Positions 27,028 through 38,729 are shown, numbered from the stretch's first letter. The stretch: 64,000 nt of DNA from Acetobacteraceae bacterium (GCA_025354865.1 JANXMB010000060.1:1-64000), one strand, 5' to 3'. Numbers and translations: made by a program. The notes: generated by a model not told the origin, from the sequence alone.

Positions 27028-29058
27028 TCATTCGGATGGGCGATACGCATCGATCGTGGCCCGCACGGTGTTCGGCACCGGCACAACGGCATCGACGTGC
27101 TGCGCCAAAGCGGCGCGCATCGAGGCCACGCCGGCTTTCTCGGTCGCCGGATTGCCCAGGCGCGCGAGCCCTGTGTACCACTGGCACACACGATCGGCGG
27201 GGTGCATCGCATCGATCCGAGCGCACACGCCCTCGATCCGGGAAAACTGTTTGGTCAGGGCGAGGAAGGCCAGAAACGGCACCGCCACATCCGTCCGATC
27301 CGGCGCATGGGCGATCAGCCGCAGCACCGCCGGCTCCCACCGTGGCAGTTCCCGTTCGCGCAGCGGCGCGAGGGCGGTGTGCTCGTATTGGCCGATCAGA
27401 TCGTTGCGCAGGGCCAGGGTCAGGGCGCGCAACCGGGTGCCGGCGCGACCCGCGACCGCCCAGGTATCGACCTCATCGAGCATTCGCCCATACCACTGCG
27501 CTTGCTCCGGCGTGACGGGTTGGCCGGATTGCAGGTGCGCGCCGACGAAAGCGGCCTCATTCAACGCCAGCCACCACAGATGCACGCCACCGCGCCCACG
27601 ATCGGCGGGGAACCGACCGAAGATCGGAATTTCGGCCGGATTCTGCCGGCCCAGCGCCGCGAGCCGATCGCCGCCCGTGCGCGCGTCCTGCCAGGTCGCG
27701 ACCCCGCCCATGGCGAGCACAGCGATCGCCGCCAACCCCAGGAAGCGCATCCAACCGCCCATCGGCACCGGGATGGGCGATCGCAGAACGCTGGCCGGCG
27801 CGCTTGTTGCCGCGATCGCCAGCGCCAAAAACGGGAAGCAGAGCATGAACGGGAACCAGAAGCACAGCGATCCCACAATCAGAAACCAGCCGACGGCGGC
27901 GATGCCTAGCATCCGCCGGCGGGCACCCGCGACGATCGTGGCGAAGAACGTCAGATACAGCCCGCCGGAGATCGCGCCGCCGCCCAAAACAGCCTCGAAC
28001 ACATCGTTATGGACGTGGAACGCGCCGGCGCCGAGACCCTCCCAATTCGGGTTCCACACGCCGTCGACGAAGCCGCGCACCGAAGGCAGGTAATTGTGCC
28101 AATAGAGCACGTCGTTGAAACTGCCCCAACCGAAGCCGGTCAGCCAGGCCGCCGGCCGATCCTGCAAGCCAAGCAGGGCGGCCCAGATCAGCAACCCGCG
28201 GGAGCGGACGGAATAGAGCGGGTCCCAATCGCCATAGGCCATGGCGGCGGCGATGGTCGCGCAGGTCAGCAGCAACGCGCTGACCGGCATCCAGGCCAAG
28301 ATCCGCCGCGCCCGCGGAAGCGGCACGCCGCGCAGACCCAGCAATACGGCGGCGAGCAAGATCGGCGCGGCGAGGCACAGCAGCACGATCGCAGTTTTGT
28401 TGCCGGAGAAGGCGACCGGCACCAACCCCACCCCCACCGCCAACACCCCCATCCGCCACTCCGCTCGGCGGAACGCCCCGGCGACGATCAGCGCGACCGG
28501 CGGGCCGACGGTGCCAGCGTAGCCGGCATATTTCTCGGGCCTCCAGGGTGAGTCGGGCGGCAGCAGCGCGTCCAACCCGCCGATCGTCAGCGCTGCCAGG
28601 GCCGCTGCACCGACCATCGCGAGCCGCGCCATGCGGTAGGGCCACAGCGCCATCGTCAGCAGGGTCAGCATCGCCAGCGCCATGAAGCTGAACATACCCT
28701 GCCCGGTTTCCGGCGTGCCGAACCAGCTGCGGCCGGGGAAATCCTGCACCGCCGACACCAGTGCATTCCAGAGCAGGAACGCCAGCAGCACCTGGATGTG
28801 ACGACGCCCGAGCAGAAGGGCGATCGAATGGCCGGTGAGGTCGAGGGCGAACAAGCTCAGGCCCGCAGCAACCCCGACCGCCGCCAGCCCCACCGTCGTC
28901 GGTTCGGTTTGGAACCACACCCCGTAGGCGACGGGCGGCATTGCCAGCATGAAGAGAAAAAGCGAGGCCATCGCGACAGCCGTCCCGCAGGCGCGGGCGC
29001 AGACCGCTGGCAGGCGGCTGGGGTCGAAGCGGGTCGGAGCGGCGGTGTCGGACGGCAT
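27028..29058 (-). CDS. O-antigen ligase/polymerase-like (Wzy_C) membrane protein
   Basis: A 676-aa protein with about ten or more hydrophobic segments. The periplasmic loop carries GAGAFHVHNDVFEAVLGGGAISGGLYL, matching the Wzy_C motif H-x-H-N-D found in O-antigen ligases (WaaL), polymerases (Wzy) and related glycoprotein oligosaccharyltransferases. The C-terminal 200 residues are soluble and predicted to be periplasmic. The family ranges over LPS ligation, capsule polymerisation and protein O-glycosylation, and I cannot choose between them here. It lies 63 bp downstream of lpxD on the same strand, supporting a role in LPS assembly. Start ATG at 29058. Confidence 0.75.
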   Translation of the reverse strand: MPSDTAAPTRFDPSRLPAVCARACGTAVAMASLFLFMLAMPPVAYGVWFQTEPTTVGLAAVGVAAGLSLFALDLTGHSIALLLGRRHIQVLLAFLLWNALVSAVQDFPGRSWFGTPETGQGMFSFMALAMLTLLTMALWPYRMARLAMVGAAALAALTIGGLDALLPPDSPWRPEKYAGYAGTVGPPVALIVAGAFRRAEWRMGVLAVGVGLVPVAFSGNKTAIVLLCLAAPILLAAVLLGLRGVPLPRARRILAWMPVSALLLTCATIAAAMAYGDWDPLYSVRSRGLLIWAALLGLQDRPAAWLTGFGWGSFNDVLYWHNYLPSVRGFVDGVWNPNWEGLGAGAFHVHNDVFEAVLGGGAISGGLYLTFFATIVAGARRRMLGIAAVGWFLIVGSLCFWFPFMLCFPFLALAIAATSAPASVLRSPIPVPMGGWMRFLGLAAIAVLAMGGVATWQDARTGGDRLAALGRQNPAEIPIFGRFPADRGRGGVHLWWLALNEAAFVGAHLQSGQPVTPEQAQWYGRMLDEVDTWAVAGRAGTRLRALTLALRNDLIGQYEHTALAPLRERELPRWEPAVLRLIAHAPDRTDVAVPFLAFLALTKQFSRIEGVCARIDAMHPADRVCQWYTGLARLGNPATEKAGVASMRAALAQHVDAVVPVPNTVRATIDAYRPSE

Positions 29059-29121
29059 CGGTGGCAGTATTCCTGTCTCGGCCGCCCATTTACGCCGGGA
29101 TTGCCGAGGCGGACAGCAGGA

Positions 29122-30147
29122 TCAACCGGGATCGCGCGTCAGGCGCTTCAGCGTGGCCACCTGACGGAAGAACGCCTTGCGCGGTTGCGCCGGCGTGCCC
29201 ATCACCGTCGCTCCGGCCGCGACATCGCCGATGACCCCGGCCTGCCCGCCGATCCGCGCCCCGGTGCCGATCCGGATATGGCCCGTCAACGCCGCCTGCC
29301 CGCCGATCTGGACGAAATCCTCCACCACCGTCGATCCCGCGATGCCGGCCTGGGCGACGATCGCGCAACAGCGGCCGATGCGGACATTGTGACCGATCTG
29401 CACCAGATTATCCAACCGGGTGCCAGCGCCGATCGTGGTATCGCCGGTTGACCCCCGATCGACGGTGCTGTTGGCCCCGATTTCCACATCGTCGCCGATA
29501 TCGACACGCCCGAGTTGCGGGATACTGAGGAAACCGGTGGCGGTCACGGCGAAACCGAACCCCTCCTGTCCGATGCGGACCCCAGGAAACAGGGTAACCC
29601 GGCGACCGAGATTGGCGTGGCTGATGCTGACATGGGCCCCGATGCGGGCATCGCTGCCGATGGCGACGCCGGGCCCGACCGAGACATAGGGACCGATCCG
29701 ACAATTCGCAGCGATGGTCGCCCCGGCCTCGATATAGCAATAGGCGCCGATTTCGCTGCTGGGATGGACCGTCGCGCCGTCTTCCACCGTCGCGGTCCGA
29801 TGCACCCCTGGCCGCACCGCCGCCCTGGGATGGAACAGTTCGGCGACCCGCGCCCATCCTTCCGACACCGCATCCGTGACGATGGCGACCGCGCCGGGCG
29901 GCACACGATGGCGCAGTTCGGCCGCGACAATGACCGCGCCGGCGGCAGTCTGGTCGAGCGCCAGGACGTAGCGCCGGTTGTCGAGGAAGCTGACATCCCC
30001 CGGCCCGGCGGCCCGCAACGGCGCGACCCCGGTAAACATCCGATCCAATAGTGGGGCCGTCCCGCGCGCCGCCGCGACGATGGCGGCAAGGGCGTGCGGG
30101 CCGTTACGGGCGAAAAATCTTGCATCGCCCATGGGCGCTTCGGTCAA
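29122..30147 (-). CDS. lpxD: UDP-3-O-acylglucosamine N-acyltransferase
   Basis: LpxD (341 aa) adds the second 3-hydroxyacyl chain to the glucosamine of the lipid A precursor. The N-terminal uridine-binding domain (GDVSFLDNRRYVLAL) is followed by a left-handed beta-helix built from hexapeptides such as IGANSTVDRGSTGDTTIG. The catalytic His is in LVQIGHNVRIGR. GVRIGQEGFGFA is a family signature. The TTG at 30147 has AAGGA eight bases upstream; an ATG at 30132 is the alternative without a ribosome site. lpxD heads a possible minus-strand transcript towards the ligase-like gene and is divergent from groESL. Confidence 0.93.
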   Translation of the reverse strand: MTEAPMGDARFFARNGPHALAAIVAAARGTAPLLDRMFTGVAPLRAAGPGDVSFLDNRRYVLALDQTAAGAVIVAAELRHRVPPGAVAIVTDAVSEGWARVAELFHPRAAVRPGVHRTATVEDGATVHPSSEIGAYCYIEAGATIAANCRIGPYVSVGPGVAIGSDARIGAHVSISHANLGRRVTLFPGVRIGQEGFGFAVTATGFLSIPQLGRVDIGDDVEIGANSTVDRGSTGDTTIGAGTRLDNLVQIGHNVRIGRCCAIVAQAGIAGSTVVEDFVQIGGQAALTGHIRIGTGARIGGQAGVIGDVAAGATVMGTPAQPRKAFFRQVATLKRLTRDPG

Positions 30148-30216
30148 AGGGTCGTTCCTTTTCGCGCTGGGCCGGACCCAAGGGGCGCATCCGGGCCGGT
30201 GACGGCAATCTTATCG

Positions 30217-30243
30217 CTGGCACTCCCAGGGCGAGAGTGCTAA
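30217..30243 (+). promoter_or_regulatory. CIRCE operator (HrcA site) upstream of groESL
   Basis: CTGGCACTC, nine bases, GAGTGCTAA. The right arm is a perfect half of the CIRCE inverted repeat (TTAGCACTC-N9-GAGTGCTAA), the left arm matches at seven of nine positions, and the spacer is exactly nine. It lies 77 bp before the groES start, the usual distance for HrcA-repressed heat-shock operons. This predicts HrcA control; hrcA itself is not in the window. Confidence 0.9.
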
Positions 30244-30319
30244 TCCCATCGTATCGGCGAAATATACCTAGTACTGGCGTGTTTCCAACCGCCCGCCCCC
30301 GCTTTCAGGAGAAGACACC

Positions 30320-30640
30320 GTGAAATTCCGTCCTTTGCACGACCGGATCGTGCTGCGCCGCGTGACCGCCGAAGAGAAAACCGCTGGTGGGATCATCATC
30401 CCCGATACCGCGCAGGAAAAACCGATGGAAGGCGAAGTGATCGCAGTCGGTCCGGGTGCCCGCAACGAAGCCGGCCAGGTCGTAGCCCTGGACGTCAAAG
30501 CCGGCGACCGCGTTCTGTTCGGCAAATGGTCGGGCACCGAAGTGAAGATCGGCGGCGAAGACCTGCTGATCATGAAAGAATCCGACATCATGGGCATCGT
30601 CGAAGGCACGGCGGCACCGACCAGCAAGAAAAAGAGCTGA
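30320..30640 (+). CDS. groES: Co-chaperonin GroES
   Basis: GroES (106 aa) caps GroEL during folding. [42 protein letters not shown] and [20 protein letters not shown] are canonical, with the mobile loop intact. The start is a GTG at 30320, seven bases after AGGAG. The usual family ends near MKESDIMGI; this one continues for about 12 residues ([13 protein letters not shown]), giving a basic tail. It is 57 bp upstream of groEL in one CIRCE-controlled operon. Confidence 0.96.
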   Translation: MKFRPLHDRIVLRRVTAEEKTAGGIIIPDTAQEKPMEGEVIAVGPGARNEAGQVVALDVKAGDRVLFGKWSGTEVKIGGEDLLIMKESDIMGIVEGTAAPTSKKKS

Positions 30641-30697
30641 CCGCCACGACCCGACCTTACCCGTTACCCCGACCTTCGTTTCACAAGGAATAAGTAA

Positions 30698-32299
<1,602 letters not shown>

Positions 32300-32308
32300 T
32301 CGTTTATC

Positions 32309-32350
32309 CATCGGGGAGAACGCGGGGCTTGCCCCAACTTCTCCCCGATG
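32309..32350 (+). terminator. Nested hairpin after groEL
   Basis: CATCGGGGAGAA pairs with TTCTCCCCGATG, and an inner GGGGC/GCCCC stem extends it, starting 10 bp after the groEL stop. It is very stable but not followed by a T run, so it may act with the next hairpin or stabilise the transcript 3' end. Confidence 0.7.
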
Positions 32351-32365
32351 GCGAGACCGGGTTTT

Positions 32366-32398
32366 GCGATGGGGCGGGGGTTCTTCCCGCCCCATCGC
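32366..32398 (+). terminator. Second hairpin after groEL
   Basis: GCGATGGGGCGGG and CCCGCCCCATCGC form a 13-bp stem with a 7-base loop, followed by TTATTTG. The short T-rich tail makes this the more likely intrinsic terminator of groESL. On the other strand it may also protect the region downstream of nuoN. Confidence 0.75.
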
Positions 32399-32486
32399 TT
32401 ATTTGTGCCTAGTATCCTCTTGATTTCGCGCGCGGCCGCCACGCCGACCCTGCGCGCATACCGATCGGCCGACCAGTCGGATGGGA

Positions 32487-32660
32487 TCAGTCAGCTTCAA
32501 TCGCTGCCTCCCCCAAAGCGATCAAGGCTTTGATCTGCGCGATATCCACTATGTCGTCCGTCGGGCGCCCATAGGCTCGGAACTGCCGTAAGCCGGGCAA
32601 TGCTGGGCTTACGGCTCCCCCATATTGGCCGCCGCTGTACAGCGAGACCGCCAACACCAC
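32487..32660 (-). pseudogene. Short open frame downstream of nuoN, possible gene remnant
   Basis: The roughly 400-bp gap between the groEL hairpins and the nuoN stop contains a small minus-strand frame. Read from a GTG at 32660 it would give about 57 residues ending YGRPTDDIVDIAQIKALIAL, then GEAAIEAD. Reading is blocked by an in-frame TAG at 32697-32699. The C-terminal part has protein-like composition and looks like the tail of something larger, but I do not recognise the family and no ribosome site precedes it. It may be a decayed gene left behind when groESL or nuo moved; alternatively it is chance. Confidence 0.3.
32585..32615. repeat. Perfect 10-bp inverted repeat in the nuoN-groEL gap
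   Basis: GCCGTAAGCC and GGCTTACGGC are exact inverted copies separated by 11 bases, inside the small open frame noted above. No T tract follows on either strand. This is either a REP-like palindrome or a regulator site; I saw no second copy in the window but did not search exhaustively. Confidence 0.6.
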
Positions 32661-32802
32661 CCGCGCCTGTTGAAAGCGAGCATTTTCCGCACAGAACTAT
32701 CGCCGATCCGCATGGCCCCAGGGTCGAACGGATTGGATTCGGTTGCGACCGTCGCGATCGGCGGTGCCTCCGCCGATGCGGGGCGAGCCGCCGTTTCGGA
32801 CA

Positions 32803-34224
32803 TTACCGAAAGAGGACCTGCGCCGCGACGTTCGCCGCGTCGACCACGGGGGCGGGATAGAGGAAGAACAGCAAAGTGAACAACCCAGTCGCCGCAGCGA
32901 CGAACGACAAGGATGGCGCCCGCCGATCGAAGGCCACGGCGGGCGGATCGAAGTACATAACCTTGATGATACGGATGTAGTAGAACGCGCCGACCACGCT
33001 GCTCAGCACGCCGACCACGGCCAGCGTCCACAGGCCGCCCTGGACCGCCGCGAGGAAGACGTAAAGCTTACCGAAGAACCCGGCGAGCAGCGGGATGCCG
33101 GCCATGCTGAACATGAAGATGGCCAACAATGCTGCCAGACCGGGATCGTTCGACGACAGGCCTGCGAGGTCGGAAATCTGCTCCACCGACCGACCTTGGC
33201 GGCGCATCGCGACGATGCAGGCGAAGGTGCCCGCAGTCATGAAGACGTAGATCGTCATGTAGACCAGCACGCCGCGCACGCCGTCGGGGGTGCCGACTGC
33301 CAGACCGGCGAGGGCGTATCCCATATTGGCGATCGAGGAGTAGGCCATCAGTCGCTTGATGTTGGACTGGCCGATCGCCGCGAAGGCGCCGAGCACCATG
33401 GAGGCGATGGAGACGATGACGATGAGGCTCTGCCATGCGGCGAGCAGGTGGCCGAATGGGGTGGACATGACCCGCAGCAGCAGCGCCATCGCGGCCACTT
33501 TCGGGGCGGTGGCGAAGAATGCCGTGACCGAGGTCGGGGCGCCTTCGTAGACGTCGGGCGTCCACATATGGAAGGGCACGGCGGATACTTTGAACGCGAG
33601 CCCGACGAGCACGAAGACCACGCCGACGATCAGGCCGGGGGACGCTTTGGTCGGTTCGGACAGCAGCGACGCCAACTGGGCGAAATCCATCGTGCCGGAG
33701 AAGCCGTAGACCAGCGATATGCCATAGAGCAGCAAGCCCGACGCAAGCCCGCCGAGGACGAAGTATTTCAACCCGGCTTCCGAGGACCGCAGATCGTCGC
33801 GGGCGAACGCGGCGAGGACATAGAGCGACAGGGATTGCAGTTCGAGGCCAACGTACAGCGTCATCATGTTCGACGCCGAGACCATGATCATCATGCCCAC
33901 GGTGGCGAACAGCATGAGTACGGGATACTCGAAACGCTCGATCCCTTGCTTGCGGTTGAAGTCCAGCGCCAGGATCGCAGCCAGGGACGCGCCGATCAGC
34001 ACCAGCACCTTGTTAAAGACACTGAAGGCATCGGCCACGAATTGTCCGTGGAAGCCGGCGCCGCGCGCCCCGCCCACGACCAGCATTCCGGCGACGACAA
34101 AGCCGCCGATGGTCAGCATGGTGCAGAGCGTCACCGCGTCCTGCTTGCGCAGAACCCCGATTATCAGGATCGCGAGGCCGATAACGGCCAACACGATCTC
34201 AGGCAGCGCGATCGTCCAATTCAT
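32803..34224 (-). CDS. nuoN: NADH-quinone oxidoreductase subunit N
   Basis: NuoN (473 aa) is one of the three antiporter-like proton-pumping membrane subunits of complex I. Fourteen or so hydrophobic helices are readable, with the conserved lysine/glutamate-bearing stretch LMAYSSIANMGYALAGLAVG. Start ATG at 34224 overlaps the nuoM stop by one base (TGATG). It is the last gene of the operon and the track ORF upstream of [10 protein letters not shown] is a false extension. Length matches the family. Confidence 0.95.
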   Translation of the reverse strand: MNWTIALPEIVLAVIGLAILIIGVLRKQDAVTLCTMLTIGGFVVAGMLVVGGARGAGFHGQFVADAFSVFNKVLVLIGASLAAILALDFNRKQGIERFEYPVLMLFATVGMMIMVSASNMMTLYVGLELQSLSLYVLAAFARDDLRSSEAGLKYFVLGGLASGLLLYGISLVYGFSGTMDFAQLASLLSEPTKASPGLIVGVVFVLVGLAFKVSAVPFHMWTPDVYEGAPTSVTAFFATAPKVAAMALLLRVMSTPFGHLLAAWQSLIVIVSIASMVLGAFAAIGQSNIKRLMAYSSIANMGYALAGLAVGTPDGVRGVLVYMTIYVFMTAGTFACIVAMRRQGRSVEQISDLAGLSSNDPGLAALLAIFMFSMAGIPLLAGFFGKLYVFLAAVQGGLWTLAVVGVLSSVVGAFYYIRIIKVMYFDPPAVAFDRRAPSLSFVAAATGLFTLLFFLYPAPVVDAANVAAQVLFR

Positions 34225-35753
34225 CAGTGCAGCACCCCGGCGAGCTTCGTGGATTCGAGGAGCGCAGCGGTGTGTTGTTTCACCATCGCGGCCACGCTCG
34301 CGTCCCAGAAGCCGGTAAAGCTGGATGGGTAGATCCCCATCCACAGTGTAAGAACGATCAGCGGCGCGAACACCGCCCACTCCCGCGGGCTCAGGTCGGC
34401 GATGTGCCGGAGATCGTCGCGGACGATCTTGCCGAAGACGACCCGACGATAGAGGTACAAGGTGTAGACGGCGCCGAGGATCATGCCGGCGCCACCGAGC
34501 ATGGCGAGCCAGAAATTGACCTGGAGGGCGCCGAGGATGACGTAGAATTCGCCCACGAAACCGGCAGTGCCCGGCAGGCCGACGGATGCCATGCCGAACA
34601 GCATGAAGGCCAGCGCATATCCTGGCATGCGGTCGGCGAGACCGCCGTAGCGGGCGATTTCGCGGCTATGGATGCGATCGTAGATCACCCCGACAATCAG
34701 GAACAATGCGGCCGACACGACGCCGTGCGACAGCATCATGAACAATCCGCCTTGGATCCCCTGCTCGTTGAAGGTGAACAGCCCGATCGTCACCACGCCC
34801 ATGTGTGCAACTGAGGAATAAGCGATCAGTTTCTTCATGTCCTCCTGCGCAAGGGCCACGAGGGAGGTGTAGATCACCGCCACCACCGACAGGGTGAAGA
34901 CGAAGGGCGCGAAATAATGCGACGCCAGCGGCAACATCGGGATGGAGAAGCGGATGAACCCGTAGGCCCCCATCTTCAAGAGCACCCCGGCCAGGATGAC
35001 GGAGCCAGCGGTCGGTGCCTCCACATGCGCATCGGGCAACCAAGTGTGGACTGGCCACATCGGCACTTTCACGGCGAAGGAGGCGAAGAAGGCCAGGAAC
35101 AGCCAGGTCTGCATCGCGGCCGGGAACTGGGTGTGCATCAGCGTCGGAATATCGGTCGTGCCGGCGTGCAACCACATCGCCAGCAGTGCCAGCAGCATCA
35201 GGACGGAGCCGGTCAGGGTGAACAGGAAGAACTTCACCGCCGCATAGACGCGACGCGGGCCACCCCAGACGCCGATGATCAGGTACATCGGGATCAGCAC
35301 GGCTTCGAAGAACATGTAGAACACGATGAAGTCCAGGGCACAGAACATCCCAACCATCATCGTTTCCAGAATCAGGAACGCGATCATGTATTCGCGCACT
35401 TTGGTCTGGATGCTCTCCCAGCTTGCCAGAATGCAGATCGGGGTCAGCACGGTGGACAGCAGCACGAACAGCACGGAAATGCCGTCCACGCCCATTTTGT
35501 AGCCGACCTTATATTCCGGCAGCCACGCCACACTCTCCACGAATTGGAAGCCCGCATCCGCTCGGTCGAACCTCACCCAGATCAGGAGGGAGACGATCAG
35601 CACGATCAGGCTGGTCCACAGCGCGGTCCAACGGGCGTTGGATGCGACCGTTTCCTCATCGCCGCGAATGGACAGGATAATCGCGGCGCCGACCAGCGGC
35701 AGCCATGTGATCAATGACAGGAGCGGGAAGCCCAGGATATTGCCTGCATTCAT
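34224..35753 (-). CDS. nuoM: NADH-quinone oxidoreductase subunit M
   Basis: NuoM (509 aa), a proton-channel antiporter-like subunit of complex I. The conserved block [20 protein letters not shown] and the helix FMVIYTS-like channel text are typical, as is the lysine in MKKLIAYSS. Two possible starts: ATG at 35753, six bases after the nuoL stop, or a GTG at 35762 overlapping it. The ATG has a GGTGAG just upstream, so I use it. Translationally coupled to nuoL and nuoN. Confidence 0.95.
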   Translation of the reverse strand: MNAGNILGFPLLSLITWLPLVGAAIILSIRGDEETVASNARWTALWTSLIVLIVSLLIWVRFDRADAGFQFVESVAWLPEYKVGYKMGVDGISVLFVLLSTVLTPICILASWESIQTKVREYMIAFLILETMMVGMFCALDFIVFYMFFEAVLIPMYLIIGVWGGPRRVYAAVKFFLFTLTGSVLMLLALLAMWLHAGTTDIPTLMHTQFPAAMQTWLFLAFFASFAVKVPMWPVHTWLPDAHVEAPTAGSVILAGVLLKMGAYGFIRFSIPMLPLASHYFAPFVFTLSVVAVIYTSLVALAQEDMKKLIAYSSVAHMGVVTIGLFTFNEQGIQGGLFMMLSHGVVSAALFLIVGVIYDRIHSREIARYGGLADRMPGYALAFMLFGMASVGLPGTAGFVGEFYVILGALQVNFWLAMLGGAGMILGAVYTLYLYRRVVFGKIVRDDLRHIADLSPREWAVFAPLIVLTLWMGIYPSSFTGFWDASVAAMVKQHTAALLESTKLAGVLH

Positions 35754-35758
35754 GGCGC

Positions 35759-37690
35759 TCACCGGCAAATCATAAAGAGACCGACCAGCACGACGACGCC
35801 GATCAGCATGGAGAAGGCATAGACCGCGAGCGACCCCGTCTGGAGTTTCACGATCTGGCGGGAGGAGCTGCCGGTCAGCCAAGCAAGGCCGTTCGGCACC
35901 CCGTCGATCAAGGTGACGTCGCCGGTTTTCCACAGAACGCGGGACAGGCAGAGCAACGGCCGCACGAGGATGGCATCGTACAACTCGTCGAAATACCACT
36001 TGTTCAACAAGAACCTATAAATGCCGCCAAACCGCTCGGCCAACCGGATCGGGGTCATGGGGCTGAGCATGTACATGTAGTACGACAGGCCGATGCCGAG
36101 GAGACCGACGACCAAGGGGATATGCTCGACCCAGGCCGGCACATGTTCGAGGTGTTCGATAATCTCGTTATGCGGCCCGTTGAAGATGCTGCCTTGCCAG
36201 AAGTGTTTCCATTCCTCGCCGATGAACCAGCCGTTCAGCGCCCAGCCGGCAACGACGGCACCGATGGCGAGCACCAGCAACGGCCCCACCATGACCATCG
36301 GGCTTTCGTGCACATGCGACAGGACATGGTGGTCCGCCCGCGACCGGCCATGGAAACACATGAACAGCAGCCGCCAGGAGTAGAACGCGGTCAGGAACGC
36401 GGCCAGCACGGTGCAGACGAACGCATAGTTGCCGACGGCGGAATGCGCGGCAAAGGCGGCGGAGATGATGGCGTCCTTGGAATACGACCCGGCCAATGGC
36501 GGAATGCCAGCCAGTGCCAGATTACCGATCCACATCACGGTGCAGGTCCAAGGGATCAGCTTCGCCAATCCGCCCATCTTGCGCAGGTCCTGCTCGTCCG
36601 ACATCGCGTGAATGACGGACCCGGCGGATAGGAACAGCAGCGCCTTGAAGAAGGCGTGGGTGATCAGATGGAAGACTGACGCCTGATAAGCGCCGACCCC
36701 AGCGGCCACGAACATGTAGCCGAGCTGGGAGCAGGTGGAATAGGCGATGACGCGCTTGATATCGTTCTGGGTGCAGCCGATGGTTGCCGCGAACAGCGCG
36801 GTGGATGCGCCAACGACCGTCACGAAGCCCAACGCGTAAGGGGCGAATTCCATCAGCGGCGACATGCGCGCCATCAGGAACACGCCGGCGGTGACCATAG
36901 TTGCGGCATGGATCAGCGCCGAAACCGGGGTCGGCCCCTCCATCGCGTCGGGCAGCCAGACGTGCAAACCGAGCTGCGCGGATTTGCCCATGGCGCCGAT
37001 GAAGAGGAGGAAGCCGATGACCTCGATAGCGGCGAAGCTATGGCCGAACACCGTATAGGTGTCGGCGACATGGGCGCCGACCGCCGGGAAGATGGTGGCG
37101 AATTCGATCGAGCCGAACTTGAAGAAGATCAGCGCCAGACCGACGGCGAAGGGCAGATCGGCCACGCGGTTGACGACGAAGGCCTTGATCGCAGCAGCAC
37201 AGGCCGACGGACGATCGTACCAATAGCCGATCAGCAGATAGGAGCAGAGGCCCACGCCTTCCCAGCCGAAAAACAATTGCGCCAGATTGTCGGCGGTGAC
37301 CAGCATCAGCATGGCGAAGGTGAACAGCGACAAATAGGCGAAGAACCGATAGCGCGGGCGGGCATCGTGGCCCATGTAGCCGATCGAGTAGACATGGATC
37401 AGCATGGCAATGAAGGACACCATGCCGACCATCGCAGCGGACAGCGTGTCGTAACGCAGCGCCCAGGCGACGTGGAATTTGCCGGCTTCCATCCAGGTGC
37501 CGAGTTGAAAGACCTCGGGGTGGGCGACACCGCTGGTGAGTTGGAAAAACGCCAACGGCCCGCAGATCGCCGCGACAATCATGCCCATCACGGACGCGGC
37601 CATGGCAGCCTTGTCGCCTATCGCTCGGCCGAACAGGCCGGAGATCAGGGCGCCGGCAAGCGGCGCGAAAACGGCGAGAGCGTAGATCAT
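35759..37690 (-). CDS. nuoL: NADH-quinone oxidoreductase subunit L
   Basis: NuoL (643 aa) is the distal proton-pumping subunit with the long lateral amphipathic helix that clamps NuoM and NuoN. The block [20 protein letters not shown], followed by [17 protein letters not shown], is the characteristic quinol-side signature, and [20 protein letters not shown] contains the channel lysine. The C-terminal transverse helix precedes a final TM segment ([17 protein letters not shown]). It begins 2 bases after the nuoK stop. Intact and full-length. Confidence 0.96.
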   Translation of the reverse strand: MIYALAVFAPLAGALISGLFGRAIGDKAAMAASVMGMIVAAICGPLAFFQLTSGVAHPEVFQLGTWMEAGKFHVAWALRYDTLSAAMVGMVSFIAMLIHVYSIGYMGHDARPRYRFFAYLSLFTFAMLMLVTADNLAQLFFGWEGVGLCSYLLIGYWYDRPSACAAAIKAFVVNRVADLPFAVGLALIFFKFGSIEFATIFPAVGAHVADTYTVFGHSFAAIEVIGFLLFIGAMGKSAQLGLHVWLPDAMEGPTPVSALIHAATMVTAGVFLMARMSPLMEFAPYALGFVTVVGASTALFAATIGCTQNDIKRVIAYSTCSQLGYMFVAAGVGAYQASVFHLITHAFFKALLFLSAGSVIHAMSDEQDLRKMGGLAKLIPWTCTVMWIGNLALAGIPPLAGSYSKDAIISAAFAAHSAVGNYAFVCTVLAAFLTAFYSWRLLFMCFHGRSRADHHVLSHVHESPMVMVGPLLVLAIGAVVAGWALNGWFIGEEWKHFWQGSIFNGPHNEIIEHLEHVPAWVEHIPLVVGLLGIGLSYYMYMLSPMTPIRLAERFGGIYRFLLNKWYFDELYDAILVRPLLCLSRVLWKTGDVTLIDGVPNGLAWLTGSSSRQIVKLQTGSLAVYAFSMLIGVVVLVGLFMICR

Positions 37691-37691
37691 A

Positions 37692-38003
37692 TCAGCCCTT
37701 CATCAGGTTGACGTCTTCAACCTGGATCGATCCGCGATTGCGGAAATAGATCACCACAATGGCCAGCCCGATGGCGGCCTCGGCTGCCGCGACGGTCAGC
37801 ACCAGCATGGCCATGATCTGCCCGGCAAGGTCGCCCAATGCGGCCGAGAAGGCGACGAAGTTCAGATTCACCGCCAGCAGGATCAGTTCGATCGCCATCA
37901 GGATGACGATGACATTCTTCCGGTTCAGGAAGATGCCGAAGATGCCCAGCACCAGCAGGATCGCCGACACGACAAGGTAGTGGCCAAGGCCAACCGTCAT
38001 CAT
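37692..38003 (-). CDS. nuoK: NADH-quinone oxidoreductase subunit K
   Basis: NuoK (103 aa), a three-helix membrane subunit. The conserved glutamates for proton transfer are in [20 protein letters not shown] and [17 protein letters not shown]. It begins at the first of two adjacent ATGs ([10 protein letters not shown]), 18 bases after the nuoJ stop and two bases before the nuoL start. Length and motif order are typical. Confidence 0.95.
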   Translation of the reverse strand: MMTVGLGHYLVVSAILLVLGIFGIFLNRKNVIVILMAIELILLAVNLNFVAFSAALGDLAGQIMAMLVLTVAAAEAAIGLAIVVIYFRNRGSIQVEDVNLMKG

Positions 38004-38021
38004 GGCGCGATGCCCCTTATC

Positions 38022-38729
38022 TCAATGCCCATGCCCATGCCCCCCGTGCCCATGCCCCTCATGCCCATGAACCGCCTCGTCGGACGCTGCGACTTCCGCG
38101 ACCTTGGGGCGGTAGAAATCCGTCCCGGTTCCGGTGCCCAAACCCACCGTCACCATTTCCAATGTGTCGGCTACCTTGCGTTCGGTCTGCTGGCGGATGT
38201 TCTGATGGCGCGAAGTCTTGCGATCGCGCAGCGTCAGCACGATGGCGCCGATCATCGCGACCAACAGCACCAGACCGGCCGCCTGGAACAAGAAGACATA
38301 GTCGGTATAGAGGATGCGTCCGATCGCCTCGGTATTGGAAACCTTGGCGTCGATCGGCGCGAAGCGCAGTTGCCCGGCTTGCGGCGCCAGTTTCCAGCCG
38401 CCGATCGCGCTGAGCAGCTCGACGAACAGCACGACGCCGACCAGCGCGCCGATTGGCAAATAGCGCTGAAAGCCGCTGCGAAGCTGGATGAAATCCACAT
38501 CCAGCATCATCACGACGAACAAGAACAGCACCGCGACCGCGCCGACGTAGACGATCACCAGGATCATCGCCAGGAATTCCGCCCCGACGATCAGGAACAG
38601 GGCTGCCGCGTTGAAGAACGCCAAGATCAGGAACAACACGGAATGAACCGGGTTGCGCGCGCTCACGACCATCGCGGCGGAAGCCACCAGCACGGTCGCA
38701 AACACATAAAAAAGGAAATCGACGATCAT
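38022..38729 (-). CDS. nuoJ: NADH-quinone oxidoreductase subunit J, with His-rich tail
   Basis: NuoJ (235 aa) is a small membrane subunit with five helices; the conserved [20 protein letters not shown] is the pi-bulge helix region. Most homologues end near residue 200. This one has an extra tail of about 30 residues ending [14 protein letters not shown], encoded by a short CATGCC/CCCATG-rich DNA repeat. The tail is on a cytoplasmic or periplasmic end, undetermined, and could bind Ni, Zn or Cu. It overlaps the nuoI stop by 4 bases. Confidence 0.93.
   Translation of the reverse strand: MIVDFLFYVFATVLVASAAMVVSARNPVHSVLFLILAFFNAAALFLIVGAEFLAMILVIVYVGAVAVLFLFVVMMLDVDFIQLRSGFQRYLPIGALVGVVLFVELLSAIGGWKLAPQAGQLRFAPIDAKVSNTEAIGRILYTDYVFLFQAAGLVLLVAMIGAIVLTLRDRKTSRHQNIRQQTERKVADTLEMVTVGLGTGTGTDFYRPKVAEVAASDEAVHGHEGHGHGGHGHGH

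Noticed and set aside
28007-29089. Alternative 360-aa minus frame over the O-antigen ligase
   Set aside because: Arg/Gly-rich shadow with no domain; the 676-aa frame has the Wzy_C motif and membrane helices.
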